DNA from: Dreissena polymorpha
Taxonomy: Eukaryota > Mollusca > Bivalvia > Myida > Dreissenidae
Direction: 5' to 3'
DNA: 64,000 nucleotides
NCBI RefSeq assembly: GCF_020536995.1
Contig: NC_068356.1
Coordinates: 82,972,683 to 83,036,682 of the forward strand
Shown here: in pieces, positions 22,995 to 33,034 of the stretch
How positions within the stretch are numbered: the stretch's first letter is position 1
Layout: the number at the start of each line of letters is the position of its first letter
Made by a program: the position numbers and the translations under genes
Notes under the pieces: generated by a model
What the model saw: the letters and a program-made list of their open reading frames with translations, nothing else
What the model was told of the DNA's origin: nothing
The model's database searches: none

Positions 22995-23998
22995 CTGTAA
23001 GAAAAGAAAATGAAAGTGTCTATTGTTGAATTTTTATGGTGAGACGCAGTTTTTATTTAGATCAGCGTGTCGTTTATGACTTTTTTATGAAGCCTTTTAT
23101 TAATCTCCATAAATGTATGCTTGTAAAGTCATCATTGTAATGTACAGTTTCAGTAGTTGTTTTATAATGCAAATTAAACAATTTAAATTGCGTGCACATT
23201 TTCTAATTATATAAACTTTCTTCAGTGAATGTGGCTAACTTATGTTGATTAATCACTATTGACCAAACTGATTTTGAACGCCCTTTTGTTTATTTGACGT
23301 CAGGCGTTCGGATCCTTTCAGACATTTACAATTTTATCCTGCAACTGATTTATTTTATAGAATGAAACTCTTAGTGGGTTAAAGGTGTGGTTTTCATGAA
23401 AGTAAAAAGCCACAGGCAATATTGATCCGACATCATTAAATACATGATATACCTCTTTTAAATAAATAGTTTATGGACGTAATGCAATAATAATTAAATA
23501 AATAAATATTTAAATATACATTAAATGTATACATTTCAAATCCCTGTGCAATATAAAAATAATAGTTATATGTTATAAATAAAACCTGATTTACGACCGG
23601 GTGGTGAGGATTATACTATGTATAGTAACAAAATGTATGATATAGAAACACTTATTTTATTTTACACCATGTGCAAGGCAACGTTTTCGTAATGTAATTA
23701 TGCACTTGTAGTATTGATAATCTTGAAACGTTTTCCGTCAAAACGGATGCTTTTCGGGTAGAAACTCGATCATATAATTCGCTATATAAAATGGTTTGCA
23801 TACGAACGGTGGGTTATGAAAATATAATAATTATTTTAGTATATTTTTGAGACCGTTCAACAATTTTGGCCAACCATTTTTTAGCTCACGTGCAATATTC
23901 ATTAATGTATTTTTCTACAAATGGTAACCTTATCAATTTACTAATAAATACCCAACGGTTTAAAATATAACAGCTTGCCTTTTTGTTCCGCATTTTTG
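22995..23998. other. AT-rich gap between spastin A and the LRAT-like gene
   Basis: No gene or repeat recognised. It includes A/T-rich low-complexity text near 23,450-23,600. Confidence 0.45.
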
Positions 23999-24919
23999 TC
24001 AATGGAATTCTGTATGATTGTCCAAAATGTCTTCGTTTTCTGTATCTGTAACAAAGAGGCATTGCAGACAGAAATCCCAAGACCTGTTGCCAGCTCTCCA
24101 GTTTTGCTCGCCCAGTCGTTCTTTGGCTTTTCTTACAACCACGTCAGGCTCGTTAAAAGGCATGTCATCGCCACACCGATACATCTTCAAAGATTGCGTT
24201 TTTAAATCCATGTCTAATATATCCTCCATTACCGTGTTTGTAGCGAACAAACTGTGAGCTCCGTAATGAATGACAGTAATAGTTTTCTTTTCCTCGTCAA
24301 AATCCGTAGGTATGCCTTGATGATTGAGTCCATAATACGTAAATTCTACAATGGAGCCTTTTTGAAGATCACACCAGCTGTATACATTATACAGATGTAA
24401 TGTTCCATAAGTCGTCTGTTGTGTCGATAGAACATGTTTTCCCGCTTTTGCCCACTCTACAAACTGGAGTGATGTGTTGTGACTCAGATTGTGGCGCTTC
24501 TCACCCAATCTGCTACGGGCTCTCTGTACAACTATGTCCGCCTCGAATGTTCTGCAGTCGAAAGACATGACGTAAACTGCCTGCTTTCTAAGATTTAAAA
24601 CTGTGCACTCCTCCGCGACTGTCCGTTTTGCGAACAACGAATCAGCTCCATAATGTATAACATCCACAAAGCCTTCGTACTCATTGTTCTGTGTAACTTT
24701 TGCTACGATGCCTTTGTAGACAATGACATCACCAACCTTTATATCGCCAATGTGTCTGATGAGCCGCATGGTCCTTGCTGCATGACGATAATTCAATGTC
24801 GTAAAATATAGTCGGAATAGCAATATGTTTTCTTTATAAACACCACGTGCATGTTGTATTGAAAAAAAATTGCATTCACCTTTATAGACTACTTCAAACA
24901 CGACGTTATTCACAATCAT
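23999..24919 (-). CDS. Two-domain LRAT-like (NlpC/P60-type) protein lacking the catalytic Cys
   Basis: This 306-residue open frame holds two tandem LRAT-like domains, residues about 58-161 and 183-290. Each has VIHYGA.SLFA (His89, His218), a RARSRLGE / KAKERLGE helix and an aligned N-x-S motif (NTSLQF with Ser150; NRSWDF with Ser280) where LRAT and HRASLS enzymes have N-C-E-H-F. The first catalytic His is kept in domain 2 (NHQGI, His200) but falls in a short deletion in domain 1. LRAT-family enzymes transfer acyl groups through that Cys, so this is probably a non-catalytic or altered relative. Residues 1-50 do not look LRAT-like, so the start may be Met51 (24,769) or an upstream exon. It is the only long intact host frame in the window. 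Confidence 0.72.
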   Translation of the reverse strand: MIVNNVVFEVVYKGECNFFSIQHARGVYKENILLFRLYFTTLNYRHAARTMRLIRHIGDIKVGDVIVYKGIVAKVTQNNEYEGFVDVIHYGADSLFAKRTVAEECTVLNLRKQAVYVMSFDCRTFEADIVVQRARSRLGEKRHNLSHNTSLQFVEWAKAGKHVLSTQQTTYGTLHLYNVYSWCDLQKGSIVEFTYYGLNHQGIPTDFDEEKKTITVIHYGAHSLFATNTVMEDILDMDLKTQSLKMYRCGDDMPFNEPDVVVRKAKERLGEQNWRAGNRSWDFCLQCLFVTDTENEDILDNHTEFH

Positions 24920-25017
24920 ATTTTAAAATAACAGAAAAATAACATTTAATATTATAGCTAACCTACCTTGCTATGATGTTTGGATCGCCCTTTTTGCCAA
25001 TTAAGTACCGCTTAAAG

Positions 25018-25301
25018 AGGCCTTTTCACGTTTTTGTAAATTAACAAAGTTAAAAAGAAAGTATTAGATTCGCACATTTTCGTTGTAGTTATGATATTTG
25101 TGAGGAAACAGCAATTATGAACATTTGCCCTGCTCTAAAATACCCATTATATGCAATTATTGACGATTTCAAAGCCTGAAAATGATAAATCGTGGAAACG
25201 CGAAACGATTAAATAATTTGAGATTTCTGTTGTTATCATTATATTTTGTGATACTACGAGGATTGCTTATATAAAGTATAAAATACATCACTCATTGTCA
25301 A
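25018..25301 (-). repeat. Half of a composite TIR/tRNA repeat, split by a large insertion
   Basis: It starts with gaggccttttcac and matches, in reverse complement, 38,870-39,150 (tgcgaatct, aacaaatatcata, ctatgcaattattgacg-like text, tcgtttcgcgtt, ataagcaat). The other half, with the pseudo-tRNA head, is at 29,405-29,620. The two halves flank the inverted-repeat element at 25,302-29,405. Confidence 0.7.
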
Positions 25302-25745
25302 GGTGCCTGTACCACGTGACTTTTTCGGCTATGTGTGGGACAATCGGATGTCAACAAAACATCGCTTCAGGTAACGTTTTTGATAATTTCTTCATTAATT
25401 CAACACCATTTAAAAAAAAACAAAGACGAGAGCCCGGTCATTGTTAAAATACACAACTATGTTAAGTTTGCGCAAAATTAATTTAGTATTTTTTCCAGAA
25501 AGTGCAACCGCGCGTTTGAAAAGACACGAATTGAAATGCTATGTGTGGTATATTTTTTATTCAATCAACAAAAACGTTCATTATAATATTGTTGAAGGTT
25601 TAAAAAATAGGGCGGACATTGTAATTCTTCATAGAGAAGCTACATACATTGAATGTTTGCACAAATACTTCTGATTCGGAGTGTGTGCTTAAAAATGCAA
25701 TAATGCTATGTGTGGGACACGTTTTTGAAATGCTATGCGTGGTAT
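25302..25745 (+). repeat. Left inverted-repeat arm with reiterated GCTATGTGTGG
   Basis: The motif GCTATGTGTGG occurs near 25,330, 25,539 and 25,706, and as GCTATGCGTGG near 25,731, always followed by gac or tat. The 77-codon frame within the arm (25,441-25,674) has no known similarity and is probably chance. Confidence 0.7.
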
Positions 25746-25934
25746 ACAAACTAAACTAGAGAATCGAAAGATTGACATAAACATCAATAATAATTTAAGT
25801 CTGTCTAAATAACAAAAGTTGGTCAATAAAACATTGTTGGTACTGTTTTGCGTGCTTAAAATATGATAATCACGACGTTCATGTTACTCAAAATTATCAT
25901 GATTGTCGATAATTTATATTAGTATTTTTTACTT

Positions 25935-26070
25935 GTAGAATTCCATTTGTGTGGGAACAGTGTGGTAGAGAGGTCAAAACCCAGTCGGGAATCTCCAAAC
26001 ACAAAGCCACCCACGCACGCGAAGGAAAATATTTCTGTTGCGGCAAACCTTTTCTTGTGATTTTCTATAA
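25935..26070 (+). pseudogene. Degenerate C2H2 zinc-finger-like fragment
   Basis: After a plausible acceptor (acttgtag|aattcc) the frame reads CGREVKTQSGISKHKATHAR then EGKYFCCGKPF. The GREVKTQSGISKHKATH part fits the helix and His pair of a classical C2H2 finger; the second finger is incomplete. It lies within the large inverted-repeat element and may be a remnant of its protein or captured host sequence. Confidence 0.5.
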
Positions 26071-26441
26071 AATTGATTGTTACAAAATGTTAAATTTTCA
26101 GTGAATTGTTACTTCCAACTAAGGCACTTGTTTAAAGCACAAAATCGTAAGGATTGTTTGTGCAAGGTGTCATGTGAATATAATTGTAACAAAATTACAA
26201 AAAGTGTTATTGAACTTATGGTTGTGTGCTTTTTATCAGGAATGTGTTAACATATTAGACCGTAACGAGAGTTATTAAATAAGCATAAAGAGATAATACA
26301 GCATTATTTAAACAAATAGACAAAATGATCAATAACTTATTTTTCTGTAAAATCATGTATTCGTATCTAAATCCTATTGAGCTATCTTATATATCACGCA
26401 TGACAATTTTTTTTTAAGTTTTACAGTTTATTTCATGTGTT

Positions 26442-27516
26442 CAGTCTAACCTGTCTATAAAGACCACTCAAGGGATTTGTTCGTTGTGGTCTTTGTTCAC
26501 AGGTGGTCTTTGTTCCCAGGGTCGATTGAAACTTTGCAAAATATGCTAGTAGTATTTTAACAGGTACCTTATCTATGTATGTGCTCTTTTGTTTAAATGT
26601 TTGAATACTTATGCATGTATAATAAATAAAGGATTGAAAACACAGTTTTGTTTTTATTATTTCCATTCCCTTATGTTTTTATTATTTATTTCATTGATCA
26701 TATACATTTATAAATAATTAGTGACATACATGTATATGTACATGTAATTCAGAGTGTTCTGGATTTGAGTTTTGCCTACACCAAGATCACAAGCCACTCG
26801 TCTACAACTGTGTCCTTTAACTAACAAACTAATGACCGCAACGCGTTCTTCCAACATCAAGAACTTACGCTTGGAGGCCATGATGGTTAAATTGAACTGA
26901 TTACTTGTCTATAATCTATGCACGTCTTATGAAGGAGAAATGTAAGAAGGGAATGGCTATCAAAATGTTTGTATTTCAGGCATCGTTATTGATATAAAAA
27001 CGTTAATTTTCTTAATGAGTTGATGAAAGCCCCAAACTTGTCTTTGATATTTTTAGCAATTAGTACATTATTCGCGAGTCACTTTAATACAAAGGCAATA
27101 TTTTTACACTTTTGACAAACTGTGAAATGCATAAAAGAAGCAGGCGACTACCAATTAGCAATACGTGTTAAATAAACAAACAACTGCTATCGAGTGCAAT
27201 AAATTGTCACTTGCCAATATTTCCATAGCGACCGACGAGTCCACTGGTAAGATGTGTATCACGTGATTACACAGCGTCATGGCGGCCATTTATTTTTTGA
27301 AAGTTGCAAAATCGTTGATTTTTATGATTGCAGTGGTCATTGTAAGCTATCAAAATGGACTTTTGGGAATGTAAAAGGGCGGTCTTTGGTCTTTGTTCGC
27401 AGGTGGGCTATATTTGCAGGTTCAATATATAGCGAAATCGTTCGGGAGGAAATCGGTGTGGTCGTTATTGACTGTTGGTCGCTATTAACAGGCGGTCGCT
27501 CGGGCAGGTTGGACTG
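26442..27516. mobile_element. pogo/Tigger-like DNA transposon remnant
   Basis: The left end CAGTCTAACCTGTCTATAAA and the right end (reversed) CAGTCCAACCTGCCCGAGCG are inverted copies of the pogo-type terminus, followed by kindred gaccacc/gcgacc text. A TA follows the right end. The internal minus-strand segment 26,741-26,881 encodes MASKRKFLMLEERVAVISLL and DLGVGKTQIQ, the N-terminal helix-turn-helix of pogo/CENP-B-like transposases. The DDE catalytic part is missing, so it is a deletion derivative. Confidence 0.75.
26741..26881 (-). pseudogene. pogo-type transposase N-terminal HTH fragment
   Basis: An open segment of about 47 codons starts at an ATG at 26,881. It reads MASKRKFLMLEERVAVISLL, VKGHSCRRVACDLGVGKTQI and QNTLNYM. 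The VGKTQIQ signature is typical of the DNA-binding helix-turn-helix of pogo/Tigger transposases. No DDE domain follows. Confidence 0.7.
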
Positions 27517-28316
27517 TATTTTGTTCTTTTCAGGGAGATTGAAGTATTTTTGGAAGCACCTTCAAGAGACGTACTAATATCTTGATCAATGAAAAGTTGT
27601 CATATATAGTTAATGTTCAAAAGTTTAAAAGACTGTTTGTTTTGTTACCAGATGGTGCAAGTATTGCTGTGAAAGAAAACAATCAAAGTAAACATTAAAT
27701 ACACATTTGACAATTCAACAAATTGAACAACATGTATTGTTTATTACTTGGTGCGGTGGTAACAAGATCTTGCAGCCCCTTTCATGACCGGGTCGAATGA
27801 GTATTTTCATTGAACATCTTACACTATTTTCAGTTATTCAGATTTCATTTGAAATTGAGTTCATGAAGTATTAATACATTTAAATATGTTTGTTGGTATA
27901 ATAAATCCCCAAATCCAAGACTTTTTTGCGATGATCATTTGTTACGTGTTAATTAGATCATTTATATGTTTGTATAGCAAGATTTGTTACTTTGCGAATA
28001 CTGATGTACTTCTTAATGTACTTGGTGCTTTAATTTCTATTGTAACATGTGCATGCTTGTTATAAAGCAATGTTATTATTAATGAAGTGTTTATTTTGAT
28101 ATACTTGAGATATTCATATGGAGATGATATTGGAAACCAAATGAACTTAATAGACCACAAACAATCATCATTGGATTTATATTATTATTTGTTATGAAAC
28201 AATTGTTGTATTAACATATATACTCAGATTTTATATTCATGTAATCAATTTCATTAATAACATAGATAGAAAACACATTAATATACACAAATATCATTAC
28301 ATACACTTTGTTTTGA
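27517..28316. other. AT-rich interior of the inverted-repeat element
   Basis: No recognisable gene or repeat between the pogo remnant and the exon-like frame. Confidence 0.4.
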
Positions 28317-28545
28317 TTATGCCAAAATACATATTAAATGGTATGTTTGCATAGTTAGTTGAAATAGCTTTCCGTAAACATCACAGAATGAAGCTGGGTC
28401 CGTCTCTGTCACTGTTTTGGTTTTGATAATTAACTTGCCGCATAACTCCTTCCGTGTGGTTTGATGGTGTTCATCTAATTCTAACACAAGTTCGCGCCTT
28501 AAAGCGTTACAAATCCTTCGACTAATCATTGTCAAGTCTGAAAAA
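28317..28545 (-). other. Exon-like open frame after a strong splice acceptor
   Basis: On the minus strand a strong acceptor (tctgttgtttttcag|actt) precedes a frame reading TMISRRICNALRRELVLELD, EHHQTTRKELCGKLIIKTKT and a short end, about 72 codons. Charged, non-repetitive composition and the acceptor make it look like a real or former last exon. I do not recognise the protein. It lies inside the large inverted-repeat element and may belong to it. Confidence 0.35.
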
Positions 28546-28934
28546 CAACAGAAGTAAAACCCATTTTAAAGCAAGTGCTTTTACTTTCTTTGTCATTCAT
28601 TTATAAAAAAAGGACCAAATTTAATAATCAGGCAGAAATATCAATCATGATATTTATTTAAAGGCAATAAGTAAAAAAAAAAGAAAATATTATAGTTCAG
28701 CAAAACGTGTTTGTTAAAAAAGACCATTGGTTGGATAACAATTACGCAGTGTATTTTATTTAAAATTTATGTTCGATTAAACATAAATTGTTTAAACATT
28801 ACAATTACTTCAGTATTCCATCATGTAACATTTCGTTAATTTGATATATTTTCAGTACAGACTGAAGTATATGTTTTAGATTCTTACAAAACTGTGTTTA
28901 GATTAAATGCAGAACTGACCGGAAAATTCTTGCA

Positions 28935-29405
28935 TACCACACATAGCATTTAAAAAATGTGTCCCACACATAGCATTTAAAAAATGTGTCCCACACATAG
29001 CATTATTGCATTTTTATACACAGACTCCGAATCAGATGTACATGCGCAAATATACAATATATGTAGCTTCTCTATGAAGAATTACAATGTCCGCCCTATT
29101 TTTTAACCCTTCAACAATGTTATAATGAAAGTTTTTGTTGATTGAATAACAAATATACCACACATAGCATTTCACTATGTGTGTATTCAAACACGCGGTT
29201 GCACTTTTTGGAAAAAATACTTAATTAATTTTGCGCAAACTTAACACAGTTGTGTATTTTGACAATGACCGGTCTCTCGTCTTTGTTTTTTTGAAAATGG
29301 TTTTGAATTAATGAAGAGATTATCAGAAACGTACCTGAAGCTATGGTTTGTTGACATCCGATTGTCCCACACATAGCCGAAAAAGTTACGTGGTACAGGC
29401 ACCTC
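28935..29405 (-). repeat. Right inverted-repeat arm
   Basis: Inverted copy of 25,302-25,745. The motif appears here as CCACACATAGC near 28,936, 28,953, 28,987, 29,158 and 29,376. A unit of about 34 bp (gtcccacacatagcatttaa plus aaaatgt) is duplicated at 28,940-29,010. Confidence 0.7.
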
Positions 29406-29620
29406 TTTGTATGAGCACGGATGGCCGAGTGGTCTAAGCGATAGACTTTTACTCCACGGGTCAGTGGTTTAAGCCTAGTTGAGGGTTTCTTTTCTTTCTT
29501 TAATTTTATTCTTTTTGTTTTACTGGAGCTTTTTAGTTCCAATGTTTACACTTATCAATATAAAGCATTTAATGACAAACTTCAATACATGCCAAAATCT
29601 GTGAAAATGCCTCTTAAACA
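29405..29620 (+). repeat. tRNA-derived SINE-like half of the split composite repeat
   Basis: The pseudo-tRNA head (atggccgagtggtctaagcg, Ser/Leu-like A box; agtggtttaagcc, weak B box) is followed by a ttcttttctttctttaat tract and the tail shared with 13,900-14,050 and 38,640-38,760. The anticodon arm and acceptor stem do not fold as a functional tRNA. Confidence 0.65.
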
Positions 29621-29769
29621 ACTGATTGCTTTTATTGGTATAAGAAGGAAATGTATGTGACTTTATGTCTGTATCTGTTTCTCTTAATAGATAACACAAT
29701 CGTTCTGAACGGGTGCTGATAATTTTTCGATTGTCTTATTTACCTATTCCAAATTAAACAAGTGTTCCG

Positions 29770-29998
29770 GTCGGAGACATATGCCACCCCCCCAAACGTG
29801 ATCTTGACCTTTGACCTAGTGACCTGAAAATCAATAGGGGTCATCATGATCAATGTACCTATGAAGTTTCATAATCCTAGGCCAAAGCGTTCATGAGTTA
29901 TCATCCTGTAACAATTCGTTGGACGGACCGACAGACCGACCGACGGACCGACCGACATGTGCACAACAATATACCCCCTCTTCTTCGAAGGGGGCATA
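29770..29998 (+). repeat. Single-unit copy of the TGACCT-rich molluscan repeat
   Basis: It contains cttgacctttgacctagtga, caatgtacctatgaagtttc and a (GACCGAC)n run, and ends taccccctcttcttcgaagg-gggcata, a small hairpin. It is the same family as the tandem array at 44,930-45,950. Confidence 0.75.
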
Positions 29999-29999
29999 A

Positions 30000-31760
30000 A
30001 TATGTATACATGTATATGAGCATGGCTATGCTTATATATATTATTTGCAACCAAAAATGTCTTTTAAATAAATCGACGTTAACATTATTTAAGGTTGCCA
30101 ATGGGTACACAAACGGTTTACCTATCATAGTAACCGATTACTTAACCGGTTAGCCTAATACCCTCCAAATGATACTAGCATTTAAAAATTGTCATACTCT
30201 AAGTATCAATCTCCACGCACAGTTGTCGTTCCTTGCTCTCACATACACCTCTGCGAAAGGCTCAGCATTGCCCAGAAACTGGGTAAAACCGAACAAACGC
30301 ATTCAAAGTATCTTTGATTTGGATTTTTTAGGATCAGAGGCGTAAAATAATGAAATAAGAATTTTAACTTTACGATACATCGTGCAAAAACTTGCGAGTT
30401 TTAATGCAACTCTTTGGAACTATTTTATTGCCCATTTACGCAGATGGAATCATTCCACGCACCTCACAAATATAATCAATTGAACATAATTTTTATTGAG
30501 TGACGTTAGGCATTGCTTCGACGTTTATATGCATGTAGGTTTGTTTACATCAAGAAAACCATATCAATTTTGTAATAATGAATTAAGACTGATATAAGAT
30601 ATGGCATAAGGTGGTTTTCTTCAATGCAGTGAATGTAATGTAACCGTCGTGCAAGAGATTGTTTAGTATACTGTTACCTCCACGATGAACGCTTGGAATG
30701 ATGATGACATGAATGAGACGCTTTCATAAAAATAGTCCGTTTTGAGCCCATCACAGAGGTGAATGTAATGTAACCGTCGTGCAAGAGATTGCTGTAAGTA
30801 TATGCACTCTCTTCGATTTCGAAAGTAAGCTTTGGCTACGGTCTGTTTGATATGTACCCAAGACACCCGAAGACACCCAAAATGTACCCCAAGAAACCTA
30901 ATACAGCTTGCATATGCAATAATGGAGGAGAAAAAAAACTTCCAATCTAATTGCTATAATCAATCTTCTCCAAGCATTATTTCATACCCCAATACACTTC
31001 TAGTGACCATAAGACTCTACAAGACACACCAATACACCCTATTTACAATTATCACATGTGTAGAAATATCATATCGTTATCTATCAAATACTAATTGCAT
31101 GCTTAAATACGTTGCAATTAAACCAGTGTGTAATCAAAGACTGTACAATAATGTGTTTGAACAATGATTGAAGGTTTATCTACTGTTCTGTATGAAATCG
31201 CGGACATATTAACGCGTACCTTTAAATTGAACACTATGACAATTATTGTTATTTTATTTTATCATTCAAATGATAAATTGTAATTACAATATAAAAAGGA
31301 TTTAACTTTTCCAACCAAAAAGCGAGGTAAATAAAAAGAAGATAACCTTAATGTATAAAATGAATAACGGCTAAAATTGTAATTGCTTTTTTATGTGTTA
31401 TTGAATTGCATGTTAAAAACATAATTATATTCTTCATGACATTTTAAATACTAATATTATTCTTAGTTCGTTTCCGTTCATTTATTTCGCGTTTGATTGA
31501 GAGATAAATGTTAACTATTTTAAGGTATAAATCTAGAAGTGTGAACGATTACTTAAAAATACATCCATTGCATAAGGTTTTGCCAGTACATAAAGTGCTA
31601 CTACTTTTCAGCTTCTTCATTTTTTCCCCTTTAACAAACACATGAGAGGGGTGGCATGCGTATACGGTACGGGAGCTAACTGTGTTTAAATGAAGTTAGT
31701 TGGAACTTACTTCCAAAATGGCATATTTTCGTAATTTTTCGACAAGGAGTAGCGTGTATT
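30000..31760. other. Non-coding stretch with a short tandem duplication
   Basis: The phrase gaatgtaatgtaaccgtcgt followed by gcaagagatt occurs at about 30,632 and again at 30,762, marking a duplication of roughly 130 bp. Otherwise no gene or repeat was recognised. Confidence 0.5.
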
Positions 31761-31761
31761 T

Positions 31762-32040
31762 TTACCCGGTAAGCCATTTTATACTGATATTTCTTTTCAA
31801 TGAATATGACCTTTCATTTCTATGGAGTGTCTGCTCCCCTCGCTTTTTTGTTTCAATATCGTAGACGTTGGAATAAACAAGCAATTGAAGGAAAACCGTC
31901 CACAAATTTGTTGTTAAATTAGGGTAAGCGTAAAAGGTTGCCTCCTGCATCCGCTCAGACAAATGCGCTGCATGAATGCTCTCGAGGCGCGTCACGCGCC
32001 GTTCCACCTTTTGCACTTTTCCTCATTAGCCACCCAGAGC
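31762..32040 (-). other. Open frame of uncertain nature
   Basis: The minus-strand frame starts MQKVERRVTRLESIHAAHLS and continues ERMQEATFYAYPNLTTNLWT. The amphipathic, charged start looks coding-like but I cannot assign a family. Part of it (31,838-31,872) is an inverted copy of 32,185-32,220 (cgtctacgat-ttgaaacaaa), so repeat DNA is at least partly involved. Confidence 0.25.
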
Positions 32041-32214
32041 TTACGCTTTGTTAAAGGATCATAATACTCCTGCTGGTTGGCTCTACTCAACTTTCAGTCA
32101 TTGTTGGACCAGATGCACGAGGGAAATCTCTACAATCTAAATCTTATTATAAACGAAAATTATATTCTTGGTTCCAAATATCGAAACGTCTACGATCTTG
32201 AAACAAAAAAAACG

Positions 32215-32630
32215 AGGGAAGCTAGGGCCTCAATCGACAAAATACCCTAAAGTCATGGTATTAAATTACTTGATCTGTGGTAGTCCACTACATTACGCAT
32301 TTTCAATGGTAGAATAGGTGATAGTTGTGAACACACATTTTTATCAAATAACGGTTCCACATTAATTAATCTTCATTAATTGATTACCTATTGACTAAAT
32401 AAAGCAATTTTCAATTGTTTGCAAACTTCACTGTTTGTGATTTTAACTTATGGAGCGATCATTCCCCGTTTAAGTTTTCATTGCATTGTTATAATTATTC
32501 ACCTAGTTACGGTTTTTTAACTGATGTTTAATAGCAATGGTACAATTAATTTTAAGATGAAGTTCGTTCAGAATTAGTCGCTTGACTTCCCGTATTTGAT
32601 GACATTGTTTAAAATATTGATTATTCTAGT
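32215..32630. repeat. Local duplication, copy 1
   Basis: It starts gctagggcctcaatcgacaa and matches 33,035-33,332 and then 33,900-33,965 in the same orientation at about 818-bp spacing. It includes ggtagaatagg, caaataacggtt and attattcacctag. It is uninterrupted and so serves as the empty site for the insertion in copy 2. Confidence 0.7.
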
Positions 32631-33034
32631 TTTTGATTGAAAGATGGACATCGGTATCTAGTAACATAACTGTTGACGGTTATCAATCTGTTAATTTCTT
32701 TAGAAAATTTCAAAACAGAAGCGCCCAAAAATGTAGCAGTGGAAATGTTATTTATATGAAAGACCATTTAAACAATGGAAAATGAAGTAACACGAAATCA
32801 TTATGACACTATTGTGGGATAAAATTAAATCAAGTTATATTTGAGGAGTGGACTCACCAGTCTGTAAAACAATTAATCTTGATCTTTTTGATATTTTAGC
32901 TACAATTTTTTTGAATTTGGAACTGTTTTTATTACTGGGGAATTACATAGCATTACTAGTAATAAATAAGATTTTATCGTACATGATACAATACATTAAG
33001 ACCATGATGATGTCGATTATTCACCAGACCAAGC

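Larger units (their letters stand above)
25302..29405. mobile_element. Large inverted-repeat element (arms about 430 bp), superfamily unknown
   Basis: The left arm (about 25,302-25,745) and right arm (about 28,935-29,405) are long, close inverted copies. The outer ends read AGGTGCCTGTACCACGTGAC and, mirrored, gttacgtggtacaggcacct. The arms share segments such as gggcggacattgtaattctt and tgcaaccgcgcgtttgaa. The interior holds a degenerate C2H2 zinc-finger-like stretch, a pogo-like insertion (26,442-27,516) and an exon-like frame (28,317-28,545, minus). It sits inside an older composite repeat. Long terminal inverted repeats point to a DNA transposon or fold-back element; a relic of a larger element is also possible. 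Confidence 0.7.

Noticed and set aside
25441-25674. 77-codon frame in the left inverted arm
   Set aside because: The corresponding right-arm sequence does not keep the frame open and no similarity is recognised, so it is probably chance.
29405-29500. Possible functional Ser/Leu tRNA
   Set aside because: The A box is good, but the B box is degenerate, the acceptor stem does not pair, and the head is joined to a SINE tail shared with other copies.
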